Shown: positions 7,828-17,466, counted from the first letter of the stretch. The stretch: DNA of 64,000 nucleotides from Flavobacterium sp. ACN2 (GCF_002303885.1 NZ_MRCM01000015.1:62001-126000); one strand, 5' to 3'. Numbers and translations are program-made. Notes: generated from the sequence alone by a model not told the origin.

Positions 7828-10242
7828 ATGAAGAAATATCAACACAATACATTTTCAATTTTTGCGCTTTTTGTTTTGTTTCAAATTTGTCTGAGCAGCA
7901 GTTTTGCTCAGACAAAGATGAACATCAATGACAATTGGCTTTATTTAGAAAATGACACTCAAAAACTAAACGAAGCGCAAAAAGCCTCCAACTGGACTTC
8001 TTTAAACTTACCGCATACTTGGAATGCCGAAGATGCAACCGACCTCTATCCAGGATACAGACGCGATGCCAGTTGGTATCAGAAGAAATTAAATATTGCG
8101 CAAATCGATAAAAACCATGTTTATTCATTATACTTTGAAGGTTCAAATGTAACCACAAAAGTATATGTAAACGGAAAAGAAGCTGGTTCGCATATTGGTG
8201 GTTATATTGGTTTTTCAATAGACATTACCAACTTTATCAAAGAAGGAAACAACGATATTTTTGTTCGTGTGGATAATAGTTATGATATTGAAATTATTCC
8301 ATCTCAAAAAAGCGATTTCTTTATTTATGGCGGAATCACGCGTGATGTGTGGCTAGTTTCGAAATACAAAAATCATATCGAAAATATAAAAATTACAACT
8401 CCTGAAGTTTCTGCTAAAAAAGCTTCGGTGCAAATTGTTTCTACTTTTGTGAACCCTGAGAATTCAAAAGATTTATCATTGACGATAACTTTAAAAAACC
8501 CGAAAGGGAAAAAAGTGGCAAGTAAAACCGTTTTGGTTTCAGATAAAACTTCAACAATTACTTTCGAAAACATCAAAAACCCAGAACTTTGGGATACTGA
8601 AAAACCAAATTTATACCGACTTTCTGCTGTTTTATCAGAAAAAAATCAAATTAGAGATAGTGTTTCTGAAAAAGTAGGTTTCAGATGGTTTGAATTTAAA
8701 GATCATGGTCCGTTTTACCTTAACGGAAAACGTTTATTAATTCGCGGTACACACCGTCATGAAGAACAAGCTGGAGTTGGAGCTGCTATGAGCAACGAAC
8801 AGCATTGGGCTGATATGAAATCGATTAAGGAAATGGGCGCTAATTTTGTTCGTTTAGCACATTATCCGCAAGATCCTGAAATTTATAAAGCTTGCGACGA
8901 ACTTGGACTTTTGGTTTGGGATGAACTTCCTTGGTGTCGTGGCGGAATTGGAAATGAAGTGTGGAAAACCAACACCAAAAACATGCTGGAAGAAATCATC
9001 AATCAAAATTACAATCATCCAAGTATTATAATTTGGTCTTTAGGAAATGAAATCAACTGGCTTCCAGATTTTCCTGATGGAGATAACGCAGATAAAACCA
9101 ATGTGTTTTTAAATGAATTGAATGATATTGCTCATAAACTTGATCCGACAAGAAAAACGGCTATCAGAAAATATTATGAAGGATCTCATATTGTAGATAT
9201 CTTCTCTCCCTCTATCTGGTCTGGTTGGTATTCTGGAAGTTATAAAAGCTACCAAAAAGCAATTGATGTCTACAAAAAAGAATACAAGCATTTTATTCAT
9301 GCCGAGTATGGCGGAGACAGTCATGTTGGGCGCCACAGCGAAAATCCTGTAACGGGCGAAAATGTAATAAAAGCTGAAGGATGGGAAGAAGCTATTGTAC
9401 AGACTAAAGTGGCTAACATTGCCCAAATTGGCGATTGGAGCGAAAACTATATAGTTGATTTGTTTGATTGGCATTTGCATATATCCGAGAATGACCCAAC
9501 GTTTGTGGGAAATATTCAATGGGCATTTAAGGATTTTGCAACGCCGCTGCGTCCAGAAGACGATATTCCATATATGAACCAAAAAGGACTTACGGATCGA
9601 AACGGAATTCCAAAAGACGCATATTATGTTTTTAAAAGTTATTGGGCAAAAGAACCTTTCGCTTACATCGAATCGCATACCTGGACGGAACGTCAAGGTC
9701 CAGAAAATACGCCAAGAACAATCAGTGTTTTCAGTAATTGCGAGAAAGTAACGCTATTTCATGATGGGAAATCTTTGGGAGAAAAACAGCGTAATCTTTC
9801 CCTTTATCCTGCAAATGGTTTAACTTGGGATGTCAATTTTAAAAAAGGAGAAAACGTTTTAATTGCCATTGGTAAAAATAAAGATGGAAAAACGGTTTCT
9901 GATACGATAAAAGTCAATTATCGCTTCAATAAAAATGATACTGCTTCTTCGCTTCAATTGTCTTCGGAAAAATTAAAAAACGGCAATTATCTGGTTACGG
10001 CAATTGCAATTGACAATAACAATTTACGCTGTTTGGATTATGAAGCGAGTGTCTATTTTCAATGTCTAAAAGGCGGAAAAACATTAAAAAACCAAGGAAC
10101 ACCAACGGGAAGTGAATCTATTAGAATGGCAAACGGAAAAGCTTCTATAGAGGTTATCCCTGACGGTTCTGGCAATCCGATTGAAATGACGGCGTTGAAC
10201 CAGAGTTTTAAAGGGGAATATTTGAAGATTCCAGTTGAGTGA
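7828..10242 (+). CDS. GH2 family glycoside hydrolase (beta-galactosidase/beta-glucuronidase type), 804 aa
   Basis: A secreted retaining beta-glycosidase. The signal peptide covers about residues 1-27 (SSSFA/QTK). A jelly-roll sugar-binding domain follows (NLPHTWNAEDATD), then an immunoglobulin-like domain and a TIM barrel. The acid/base is Glu408 in SLGNEINW and the nucleophile is Glu493 in HAEYGGD. The C-terminal 180 residues carry an extra domain (YFQCLKGGKTLKN). The motif NQKGLTDRNG near residue 590 contains N-x-K, which binds the uronate carboxylate in beta-glucuronidases, but similar words occur in other GH2 enzymes, so galactose and glucuronate are both possible. It lies in one run with GH88 and a second GH2, which fits stepwise removal of side-chain sugars. 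Confidence 0.92.
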   Translation: MKKYQHNTFSIFALFVLFQICLSSSFAQTKMNINDNWLYLENDTQKLNEAQKASNWTSLNLPHTWNAEDATDLYPGYRRDASWYQKKLNIAQIDKNHVYSLYFEGSNVTTKVYVNGKEAGSHIGGYIGFSIDITNFIKEGNNDIFVRVDNSYDIEIIPSQKSDFFIYGGITRDVWLVSKYKNHIENIKITTPEVSAKKASVQIVSTFVNPENSKDLSLTITLKNPKGKKVASKTVLVSDKTSTITFENIKNPELWDTEKPNLYRLSAVLSEKNQIRDSVSEKVGFRWFEFKDHGPFYLNGKRLLIRGTHRHEEQAGVGAAMSNEQHWADMKSIKEMGANFVRLAHYPQDPEIYKACDELGLLVWDELPWCRGGIGNEVWKTNTKNMLEEIINQNYNHPSIIIWSLGNEINWLPDFPDGDNADKTNVFLNELNDIAHKLDPTRKTAIRKYYEGSHIVDIFSPSIWSGWYSGSYKSYQKAIDVYKKEYKHFIHAEYGGDSHVGRHSENPVTGENVIKAEGWEEAIVQTKVANIAQIGDWSENYIVDLFDWHLHISENDPTFVGNIQWAFKDFATPLRPEDDIPYMNQKGLTDRNGIPKDAYYVFKSYWAKEPFAYIESHTWTERQGPENTPRTISVFSNCEKVTLFHDGKSLGEKQRNLSLYPANGLTWDVNFKKGENVLIAIGKNKDGKTVSDTIKVNYRFNKNDTASSLQLSSEKLKNGNYLVTAIAIDNNNLRCLDYEASVYFQCLKGGKTLKNQGTPTGSESIRMANGKASIEVIPDGSGNPIEMTALNQSFKGEYLKIPVE

Positions 10243-10248
10243 AAAGAT

Positions 10249-10280
10249 CCTAAGTTGCTAAGGTTCTAAGATTCTAAGTT
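10249..10280 (+). repeat. Octamer array CCTAAGTT-GCTAAGGT-TCTAAGAT-TCTAAG
   Basis: Four 8-bp units start 6 bp after the GH2 stop codon. They belong to the same family as the arrays at 36881-36970 and 39133-39170. Confidence 0.75.
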
Positions 10281-10291
10281 TTATCGCCTAG

Positions 10292-10395
10292 TTTGTCATC
10301 CTGACGAAGGAAGGATCACACTCGTAACTCTACAAAGATTGGTGACAAAGATTGCGGAGCTTCTAGTGTGATCCTTCCTTCGTCAGGATGACAAA
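10292..10395. repeat. 104-bp palindromic repeat with GTCAT ends
   Basis: Perfect 31-bp inverted arms (10292-10322 and 10365-10395) begin TTTGTCATCCTGACGAAGG and run to GGATCACACT. A close copy lies at 18666-18769. CTTTG-type octamer words follow at about 10406-10440. Confidence 0.9.
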
Positions 10396-10462
10396 AAAAC
10401 GAATGAAAAAATCTTTGTGCCTTAGCGCCTTTGTGGCAAAATACATAATAAACAAATTTACA

Positions 10463-12268
10463 ATGAAAAAAATTCTAACATTATTATTCCTGACGTCGTT
10501 CGCAATTGGACAATCACAAGGTTTAATTTCTAACGTGTCAAACCGAAATACTACTTCTTTAAACGGAATTTGGAATTACATAATTGATCCGTACCAAACT
10601 GGCTTTTACAGCTTTCACCTTGACCAATACGATAAACAGGAAAAACCAGCAAAAGGAGCATTTTTCACGAATTATCATGCTCAAAACAAACAGGAATTGG
10701 TAGAATATGATTTTGATAAATCGCCAACAATTACTATTCCTGGCGATTGGAATTCGCAGGTTACAGAACTGAAATATTATGAAGGAAATGTATGGTTTAA
10801 AAAGTCTTTCGATTACAATTTAGCAGCCAACAAACGTTTGTTTTTATATTTGGGAGCTATCAATTACAAAGCTGATGTTTATTTGAACGGAAAGAAACTA
10901 GGAACTCACGAAGGTGGTTTTACGCCATTTAATTACGAAGTGACTTCTATTGTTCAGCCCAAAGGCAATTATTTGGTTATAAAAGTTGATAATACGCGCC
11001 ATAAAGAAGATGTTCCGACTGTGAATACAGATTGGTGGAATTATGGCGGAATCACGCGCGATGTAACTTTAATTGAAGAAGAAGCATCTTTTGTAGAAGA
11101 TTACACTATTCAGCTGAAAAAAGGTAATGCGAATGTTATTTCGGGATTCATCAAGATTAATAATTTAGATCCATCAAAAAATCAGATTTCGATTGCTATT
11201 CCTGAATTAAAAATCAATTACAAAGGAAAAGCAGATGCTCAGGGAATTCTAAACTTTGAAATCCCAACGAAAAAGATTTCTTATTGGTCGCCAGAAAATC
11301 CGAAATTATATGATGTTATTGTTGACTTTAACGGAAAAAAATTAAACGACAAAATTGGTTTCAGAACAATTGAAACGCAAGGTGATAAAATCTTATTAAA
11401 CGGAAAAGCAGTCTTTTTAAGAGGAATCTCTATTCACGAAGAAAATGCAAAAGGCGGACGTGCTAATTCTGAAGAAGATGCGCTGCGTTTACTAAATTGG
11501 GCAAAAGAATTAGGCTGTAATTATGTTCGTCTGGCACATTATCCGCATAACGAAAACATGGTTAGAGAAGCTGATAAAATGGGATTAATGGTTTGGGAAG
11601 AAATCCCAGTTTACTGGACTGTTGAATTTACTAATAAAAATACGTATCAAAATGCCCAAGATCAATTAACGGCTGCTATTACAAGAGATAAAAACAGAGC
11701 GAGTATTGTGATTTGGTCTATGGCAAATGAAACTCCAGTTTCTGACGCTAGAAATACTTTTATCACGAATTTGGTAAATCATACAAAATCATTGGATAAT
11801 ACAAGGTTAATTAGCGCCGCTTTATTAACGCATAACGGAAAGATTGACGACGAAATTGGCAAATCGCTTGACATTATTGCTTTCAATCAATATTTAGGCT
11901 GGTATGGCGGTAACTTAGAAAATGCTGAAAAAACATTCTGGACTACACCATACAACAAACCTGTTTTCGTTTCTGAATTTGGAGGTGATGCAAAAGCGGG
12001 CTTTCATGGAGAGAAAAACGAACGTTGGACAGAGGAATATCAGGAATATTTATACATTCAGAATCTAAAAATGATTGAAAAGATTCCTCACTTAAGCGGG
12101 ACAAGTCCGTGGATTTTGGTTGATTTTAGATCTCCGAAAAGATTGCTTCCAGGTATTCAGGACGGTTACAATCGTAAAGGCTTAATTTCAAATGATGGTG
12201 AAAAGAAAAAAGCTTTTTACATTATGCAGGATTGGTATGCTAAAAAGAAAAAGGAGTCTCAGAATTAA
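10463..12268 (+). CDS. GH2 family glycoside hydrolase, beta-glucuronidase-like, 601 aa
   Basis: The ATG at 10463 is chosen because it opens a clean signal peptide (MKKILTLLFLTSFAIGQSQG). The frame extends upstream to 10388, but that stretch lies in a palindromic repeat and octamer words. The sugar-binding domain (ITIPGDWNSQ, WFKKSFDY) is followed by WWNYGGITRDV, an Ig-like domain and a TIM barrel. The acid/base is Glu423 in WSMANETP and the nucleophile is Glu505 in VSEFGGDA. Near the end GYNRKGLISNDG holds the N-x-K word linked to carboxylate recognition in beta-glucuronidases. The domain layout is shorter and closer to beta-glucuronidase than that of the preceding GH2. It is probably co-expressed with the PUL, but the upstream repeat may separate the transcripts. 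Confidence 0.92.
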   Translation: MKKILTLLFLTSFAIGQSQGLISNVSNRNTTSLNGIWNYIIDPYQTGFYSFHLDQYDKQEKPAKGAFFTNYHAQNKQELVEYDFDKSPTITIPGDWNSQVTELKYYEGNVWFKKSFDYNLAANKRLFLYLGAINYKADVYLNGKKLGTHEGGFTPFNYEVTSIVQPKGNYLVIKVDNTRHKEDVPTVNTDWWNYGGITRDVTLIEEEASFVEDYTIQLKKGNANVISGFIKINNLDPSKNQISIAIPELKINYKGKADAQGILNFEIPTKKISYWSPENPKLYDVIVDFNGKKLNDKIGFRTIETQGDKILLNGKAVFLRGISIHEENAKGGRANSEEDALRLLNWAKELGCNYVRLAHYPHNENMVREADKMGLMVWEEIPVYWTVEFTNKNTYQNAQDQLTAAITRDKNRASIVIWSMANETPVSDARNTFITNLVNHTKSLDNTRLISAALLTHNGKIDDEIGKSLDIIAFNQYLGWYGGNLENAEKTFWTTPYNKPVFVSEFGGDAKAGFHGEKNERWTEEYQEYLYIQNLKMIEKIPHLSGTSPWILVDFRSPKRLLPGIQDGYNRKGLISNDGEKKKAFYIMQDWYAKKKKESQN

Positions 12269-12367
12269 TTCGTTATTACCAATTCATTAACAAAAAACAA
12301 ACTGTAAATTATATGATTTTTCTTCATTATTAACTTACTTTGTAGTTATTCTAAAAATTGTAATCCT

Positions 12368-12931
12368 ATGAAAAAAATTTATTTACTGGCAGTTACATTG
12401 TTTGCTGCCTTTACAGTTCAGGCACAAGAAGTGGTGAAATTTGCTCCATTAGACAACAGCCCTGTTGATATTTCTTATTTCCCAAACAAGGCGGTTAAAT
12501 TCAAAAAAACAGATAATCCAAATCCGATTATCAAAGTTATTTACGCAAGACCTTCTGCAAAAGGAAGAACTATTTTTGGCGATGTTGTAAAGTTTGGAGA
12601 AATCTGGAGAGTTGGTGCTAATGAAAATACAGAGATTAAATTCTACAAAGATGTAACTATTGGCGGTAAAAAAGTTCCTGCAGGATATTACAGTTTATTC
12701 GCTATTCCAGAAAAAGATAAATGGACGATCATTATCAATAAAGAATTGGATTTATGGGGTGGTTATGCTTATGATGAAAGCAAAGACGTTGTAAGAGTTT
12801 CTGTTCCAGTTAAATCTGTAAGCGAAACAATCGAAGCTTTATCTATTGCATTTACAACTCAAGGCAATGTAACAAATCTTGTTATTGGATGGGATAAAAC
12901 AACTGTTGAATTACCAATTACGATTAAATAA
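12368..12931 (+). CDS. DUF2911 domain secreted protein
   Basis: A 187-residue exported protein with a signal peptide ending near residue 19 (TVQA/QE). The rest matches the DUF2911 family: YARPSAKGRTIFGDVV, WRVGANENTEI, GKKVPAGYYSLFAIP and WTIIINKELDLWGGY. These proteins are common in Bacteroidota; I know of no firmly established function. A weak -7-like word (TTACTTTG) lies about 30 bp upstream and a strong terminator follows, so it is probably transcribed alone and not part of the PUL. Confidence 0.9.
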   Translation: MKKIYLLAVTLFAAFTVQAQEVVKFAPLDNSPVDISYFPNKAVKFKKTDNPNPIIKVIYARPSAKGRTIFGDVVKFGEIWRVGANENTEIKFYKDVTIGGKKVPAGYYSLFAIPEKDKWTIIINKELDLWGGYAYDESKDVVRVSVPVKSVSETIEALSIAFTTQGNVTNLVIGWDKTTVELPITIK

Positions 12932-12960
12932 GTTTTAATGATATATGCCACGAAGGCACA

Positions 12961-12996
12961 AAGTCGCAAAGTTTTTTAAGCTTTGCGACTTTTTTA
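12961..12996 (+). terminator. Rho-independent terminator after the DUF2911 gene
   Basis: AAGTCGCAAAG pairs with CTTTGCGACTT across a short loop and is followed by a T-run. The stem is built from the same CGCAAAG/CTTTGCG words as the dispersed repeats. Confidence 0.8.
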
Positions 12997-13050
12997 TTTA
13001 AGCACAAAGAGCCGATTTTACATAAGCTCTCAAAGCCTTATCACGCAATC

Positions 13051-13152
13051 TTGTCATTTCGACGAAGGAGAAATCTCCGTAAGTAGCTCCGCAGTAATAA
13101 TCCATTCTTTGTCGAGTTTCTCGCGAAGATTTCTCCTTCGTCGAAATGACAA
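13051..13152. repeat. 102-bp palindromic repeat, GTCATTTCGACGAAGG type
   Basis: Perfect 26-bp inverted arms at 13051-13076 and 13127-13152 (TTGTCATTTCGACGAAGGAG and onwards). Size and architecture match the 10292 and 18666 elements, but the arm sequence is a different subtype. With its flanks it fills the gap between convergent genes. Confidence 0.9.
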
Positions 13153-13170
13153 AAATGAGGTTACTCACAA

Positions 13171-13205
13171 AAAAATCCCTTTAAGATCTTATTCTCAAAG
13201 GGATT
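13171..13205 (-). terminator. Terminator of the aldehyde oxidoreductase operon
   Basis: AATCCCTTT/AAAGGGATT stem. Read on the minus strand it is followed by a run of seven T. It lies 21 bp downstream of the large-subunit stop codon. Confidence 0.8.
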
Positions 13206-13225
13206 ATTGTAATCGTTTTTTATGC

Positions 13226-15430
13226 TTAAACCTTTGCGGTCTCAATAATTTTATCTAATGTAATTGGTAAATCTCTAACACGTTTTCCAGTTGCATTAAA
13301 AACGGCATTTGCAATTGCAGGCGCCATTCCGACTAAAGCTGTTTCTCCTAAACCTTTTGTTCCCATTGGGTTACTGATTGGGTCTTTTTTATTAACGAAG
13401 AACACTTCTTGTTTTTCTATATCTGCATTTACAGGAACATGATAATCAGCAAAATTATTGTTGATTGGACGGCCAAAACGATGATCGATTTCTAATGCTT
13501 CCATCAATCCCATTCCGATTCCTCCTACTGCTCCACCGAACATTTGTCCCGCAGAAGTTTTCTGACTGATTACGGTTCCGATATCGGCACAAGACACAAC
13601 ATGAGCCAATCTTATCTTACCCAAATTCGGATTCACTAATACTTTTACGAAATGAACCGAAAACGAATAAATGGAATATTTCTTCGCTTCTTCTGCGGCT
13701 TTAGAAAGATTTTCTACTTCAAAATCTTCTAATTTATTACTGCTTAAGAGCGCCGCTAATGTAACCGATTTAGATTTGTCTTTTTTAGAAGAAACTGCAC
13801 CATTTTCAAAAGTTAAATCTGTGAGAGCGATTCCTTTTAAAGCAGGATTTTTACTTCCTAATTCAATTATTTTATTCAACAATAAATTACAAGCATCATG
13901 AACAGCAGAACCAACAGACGAAGTCGTTGCCGAACCACCTTGCGTTGGGCCTTTTGGCAATCCGCTTTTTCCCATTTCGACAACTACATTTTCAGCTGAC
14001 AAACCAATTACTTCAGCTCCAATAGCAGTCATCATAGTTGCCGTTCCTGGTCCCATATCATTTACACTGCATTGCAATACCAAATCTCCATTAGCCAAAA
14101 ATTTTGCCTTTACAGAAGTTGGGCTTCGATAACAGCCGAAAGTTCCAGTTCCCATTCCGTAACCCACTAGCCAGTTTCCTTCTTTAACAGAACCCGGTTC
14201 ATTTTTACGGTTTTTCCAGCCTATGCGTTCCATTCCAGCTTCGTAGCATTCTAAAAGAAATTTACTGCTCCAAGGTTTATTTTGTTCCTGATCTTTTTCA
14301 GCATAATTGCGTTTTCTGAATTCAATCGGATCTAGGTTTAATTTATAAGCCAATTCGTCCATTGCGCTTTCTAAGGCAAAAGAGCCTGTCGCCTCTCCCG
14401 GTCCACGCATCCAGATTGGTGTGCAAGTATCCAAAGGCACAATTCTATAACGTGTCGAAACATTGGCACAATCATAAATAAATCGGGACATGTTTACGGT
14501 ACCTTCCATAAAATCCTCATAGCTTGAAGTCATTGCAACCGCTTCATGCGTTAATCCAGTCAGTTTTCCATCTTTAGTTGCCCCAAGCCCCATTTTCTGA
14601 ATCGTGTAAGGCCTGAAACCAACATTGGTAAACATCTGTTCGCGATGCAGTACTAATTTAACTGGACGATTTAGTTTTTTGGCTCCAATTAAAGCCGCTA
14701 TTTCATACGGCCAAGTATGCAATCCCATTCCGAAAGCGCCTCCAAGATATTCGGCGTGAACCTCAACATCTTCGACAGGCACTCCAAAAACTCCGGCAAC
14801 ACTTTTACGCGTTCCCTCGACACCCTGACTTTTGGTATATAAAATGGGTTTATTTCCGTCCCATTTGGCTATAATATTTGCCAGTTCCATCGGGTTATGC
14901 ACCTCGGTTGGAATCGTATATTCGGTTTCCAAAATAACCTCAGCATTTTTATAACCATCATGTTCACCACGATGGTAATCATTTCCTTTATCGGTTTCGA
15001 CTTTCTTTTCCTTTTCAGCTGCTTTTTTAAGTTCTGTCGAATGTTCTTCTTTAAAATAATCGGCTTTAATTAAACTCGCCGCATATCGCATACGTTCAAA
15101 AGTATCGGCAATAACCAAGGCAATGGGCTGATCGTAATACAAAACCGAATCATCCTTGAAAATCTGCAAGGGCTGACCAAAATTATGCTTGTCTTTTGCT
15201 TTTTCGTAGCCAGCAGGTTTATCCACATTTAAATGCGTAATTATAGCCAAAACTCCTGGCGCCCATTCCGCTTTTTTAGTATCAATGGTTTTAATTCTTC
15301 CTTTCGCAATCGTACTTCCTACCAAACAAGCATAAACAACGCCTGCTGTTTTATATTCTGCCGAATAAGTTGCTGAACCCGTTACTTTAGCAAATCCGTC
15401 AACTCTATTAATATTACTTGTCTTGCTCAT
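13226..15430 (-). CDS. Molybdopterin-binding large subunit of a PaoC/YagR-type aldehyde oxidoreductase
   Basis: This 734-residue catalytic subunit belongs to the xanthine dehydrogenase family and oxidises aldehydes to carboxylic acids at a molybdenum centre. The N-terminal part has the substrate-channel domain (RVDGFAKVTGSATYSAEY). Cofactor-binding motifs include GGAFGMGLHTWPYE, RGPGEATGSFALE and QGGSATTSSVGSAVHDAC. The catalytic base is Glu696 in GTKGLGETALVG, close to the Glu692 I recall for E. coli PaoC. It lacks its own signal peptide and would be carried across the membrane with the Tat-bearing small subunit. It is the last of three genes; the FAD subunit ends 7 bp upstream. Substrate is unknown; aromatic aldehydes are typical for the family. 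Confidence 0.94.
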   Translation of the reverse strand: MSKTSNINRVDGFAKVTGSATYSAEYKTAGVVYACLVGSTIAKGRIKTIDTKKAEWAPGVLAIITHLNVDKPAGYEKAKDKHNFGQPLQIFKDDSVLYYDQPIALVIADTFERMRYAASLIKADYFKEEHSTELKKAAEKEKKVETDKGNDYHRGEHDGYKNAEVILETEYTIPTEVHNPMELANIIAKWDGNKPILYTKSQGVEGTRKSVAGVFGVPVEDVEVHAEYLGGAFGMGLHTWPYEIAALIGAKKLNRPVKLVLHREQMFTNVGFRPYTIQKMGLGATKDGKLTGLTHEAVAMTSSYEDFMEGTVNMSRFIYDCANVSTRYRIVPLDTCTPIWMRGPGEATGSFALESAMDELAYKLNLDPIEFRKRNYAEKDQEQNKPWSSKFLLECYEAGMERIGWKNRKNEPGSVKEGNWLVGYGMGTGTFGCYRSPTSVKAKFLANGDLVLQCSVNDMGPGTATMMTAIGAEVIGLSAENVVVEMGKSGLPKGPTQGGSATTSSVGSAVHDACNLLLNKIIELGSKNPALKGIALTDLTFENGAVSSKKDKSKSVTLAALLSSNKLEDFEVENLSKAAEEAKKYSIYSFSVHFVKVLVNPNLGKIRLAHVVSCADIGTVISQKTSAGQMFGGAVGGIGMGLMEALEIDHRFGRPINNNFADYHVPVNADIEKQEVFFVNKKDPISNPMGTKGLGETALVGMAPAIANAVFNATGKRVRDLPITLDKIIETAKV

Positions 15431-15437
15431 AATTTAA

Positions 15438-16418
15438 TTATTTTGATGCTGCTATTGTAAGTGCTTCTGCTACTGCATTCTCTCCAAGCGTTATTTTAAA
15501 ATTATTATCCCCGAATCCTTTTGCACCTTTCATAGACAAATGGCCTGCTTGTTTAAATAGATCTTCAGAAACTGTTTTTCCTTTCAGGAATTTTTCTGTT
15601 TCAGTCAATCGCCATGGTTTATGTGCCACACCTCCCATAGCCAATCTGACATCATTTATGGTATTATTTTTTACATCTAAAGCCACAGCAACAGACACTA
15701 ATGCAAAAGCATAACTCGTCCTGTCACGCACTTTAAGATAATGCACATTTTTAGTAAAATTATTATCTGGAATTTCAACAGCAGTAATCAATTCTCTGCT
15801 GTCAAGTGTATTGTCTTTTTCTGGTGTATTTCCAGGAAGTTTATGAAAATCAGTAAACTTAATTTCTCGTTTTCCTTTTGGACCTTCTACCAAAACTGTT
15901 GCATCGAGCGCCGCCAAAGCCACACACATATCACTTGGGTGAACGGCAATACAACTATCCGAAGTTCCAAAAACAGCTGCCATTCGGTTAGAACCTCCAA
16001 TCGCACCGCATCCGCTTTTTGGTACTCGTTTGTTGCAAGGCATATCGGTGTTGTAATAATAAGAGCATCTCGTTTTCTGCAGCATATTACCTCCAACGGT
16101 CGCCATGTGACGAATTTGCTGAGAAGCTCCAGCAGCTAATGCTAACGCTAATAAAGGATATTTCTCTTTAATAGAAGCATCTTCGGCAACCTGACTATTT
16201 TTTGCCAATGCACCAATCGAAACTTTTCCTTTTAAGAACTCTATTTTCTTTAAGTCTAATCCGTTAATGTCAACCAATTTATCTGGAGCGACAATATTCT
16301 TCTTCATCAAATCCACCAGATTTGTTCCTCCCGCAATAAACATAGAAGAATCATCTTTGGCTTTTCCTGTAATTGCCGAAGAAGACGACAAAGCTTTAAT
16401 TATCTGAAAGTTTTTCAT
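15438..16418 (-). CDS. FAD/[4Fe-4S]-binding medium subunit of a PaoB/YagS-type aldehyde oxidoreductase
   Basis: This 326-residue subunit passes electrons between the iron-sulfur small subunit and the acceptor. The FAD-binding motif FIAGGTNLVDLMK lies at about 27-40 and a second contact is MATVGGNML (105-113). It carries the extra cysteine loop that marks the PaoB branch: Cys118, Cys128 and Cys137 (in CNKRVPKSGCG) and Cys156, expected to bind a [4Fe-4S] cluster that ordinary xanthine dehydrogenases lack. The start overlaps the stop of the small-subunit gene by 4 bp (ATGA), so the two are translationally coupled. Confidence 0.94.
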   Translation of the reverse strand: MKNFQIIKALSSSSAITGKAKDDSSMFIAGGTNLVDLMKKNIVAPDKLVDINGLDLKKIEFLKGKVSIGALAKNSQVAEDASIKEKYPLLALALAAGASQQIRHMATVGGNMLQKTRCSYYYNTDMPCNKRVPKSGCGAIGGSNRMAAVFGTSDSCIAVHPSDMCVALAALDATVLVEGPKGKREIKFTDFHKLPGNTPEKDNTLDSRELITAVEIPDNNFTKNVHYLKVRDRTSYAFALVSVAVALDVKNNTINDVRLAMGGVAHKPWRLTETEKFLKGKTVSEDLFKQAGHLSMKGAKGFGDNNFKITLGENAVAEALTIAASK

Positions 16419-17053
16419 ATTTCCTTCCCTCCTTCCTTCACTTCCGTTATGGCGTCAACAATGTTATGATAAGCACCGCATCTACAAATGTTACCACTCA
16501 TATATTCACTGATTTCTTCTCTGCTATTTGCATGGCCTTCTTTGATACAAGCAATTCCAGACATGATTTGTCCAGGAGTGCAATAGCCGCACTGAAAACC
16601 ATCGTGTTTGATAAAAGCTTCCTGCATTGGGTGCAGTTTTTTTCCTTTCGAAAGTCCTTCAATCGTAGTTACCTGTGCGTTTTGCTGCATCGTTGCCAAA
16701 GACAGACACGACAAAATTCTAGTTCCATTTACGTGCACCGTACACGCACCACATTGTCCGTGGTCACATCCTTTTTTGGTTCCAGTAAGCTGTAACTGTT
16801 CGCGAAGCAAATCCAATAACGTAGTTCTTGGCTCAATATTTAGATTGTGTTTTGTGCCATTTACTTCAATAGAAAGCGGTACTGTTTCTAAATATTCCGC
16901 TATTTTTTCATCCCATTTCTTTTCTGTAGCCATAACCAATGAAGGCGGCGTCAGGGCAAGGGCGGTAAAAAGTCCTGATTTCTTTATAAAGTCACGACGC
17001 GAATTGGAATCTTCGGGTGTTACTTTATTCTGATTTGTTTTTTTAGAAGCCAT
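16415..17053 (-). CDS. Tat-exported [2Fe-2S] small subunit of a PaoA/YagT-type aldehyde oxidoreductase
   Basis: A 212-residue subunit. A twin-arginine signal (SRRDFIKK, Arg19-Arg20) and hydrophobic stretch place the complex in the periplasm. A plant-type ferredoxin cluster is bound by Cys96, Cys101, Cys104 and Cys116 (GCDHGQCGACTV). The second cluster is bound by Cys155, Cys158, Cys190 and Cys192 (CGYC and CRC). It is the first gene of the operon. A TAAATTTG -7-like word lies at 17098-17105 on the minus strand, but no -33 TTG stands at the right distance. Confidence 0.95.
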   Translation of the reverse strand: MASKKTNQNKVTPEDSNSRRDFIKKSGLFTALALTPPSLVMATEKKWDEKIAEYLETVPLSIEVNGTKHNLNIEPRTTLLDLLREQLQLTGTKKGCDHGQCGACTVHVNGTRILSCLSLATMQQNAQVTTIEGLSKGKKLHPMQEAFIKHDGFQCGYCTPGQIMSGIACIKEGHANSREEISEYMSGNICRCGAYHNIVDAITEVKEGGKEI

Positions 17054-17180
17054 TCAATCTATTTGTTAAATTAGCAAATTCGCTTTTGTCATTCTAACAA
17101 ATTTAGCGATCTTATGTAAGAAAAAATTATAAAATTCAAACATTACTCTTATTTAGAATAATTACAATTTCTTTCTTTTT

Positions 17181-17412
17181 TTTAACCGCAAAGAGCGCAA
17201 AGGGTTTTCGCAAAGTTCGCTAAGTTATTTTTCTCTCGCAGATTTGGCAGATAATGCAGATTTTGAATACGATGAAAAGATTTACACAGATTCTTTTTGA
17301 TAGAAATAAATAAAAAATCTGTTTAGATCTGCAAAATCTGCGAGAAACAAAAATTATACACATTAAAATTTTGCGTTCTTTGCGAAAACCCTTTGCGCCT
17401 TTGCGGTTAATT
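17181..17412. repeat. 232-bp nested inverted repeat of the CGCAAAG type
   Basis: Outer arms of about 33 bp (TTAACCGCAAAG, then GCGCAAAGGGTTTTCGC) differ by one inserted base. Inner arms (CTCTCGCAGATTT / AAATCTGCGAG) lie inside. It fills the gap between the divergent small-subunit and cysteine desulfurase genes; no gene is visible here. Confidence 0.85.
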
Positions 17413-17466
17413 TTTTTCAAGTAGATTAATTCTGAAATTGTATTTTTACTGAACTAAGCCCAAATT

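Noticed and set aside
10388..10462. Upstream extension of the second GH2 gene
   Set aside because: The extra 25 codons lie in a palindrome arm and octamer words. The signal peptide begins at the ATG at 10463.
12983..13258. A 91-codon plus-strand open frame
   Set aside because: It runs through the 102-bp palindromic repeat and into the 3' end of the convergent oxidoreductase gene. The translation is repeat-derived and has no protein-like pattern.
17220..17420. A 66-codon minus-strand frame between the oxidoreductase and desulfurase genes
   Set aside because: It is encoded wholly by the nested CGCAAAG inverted repeat.
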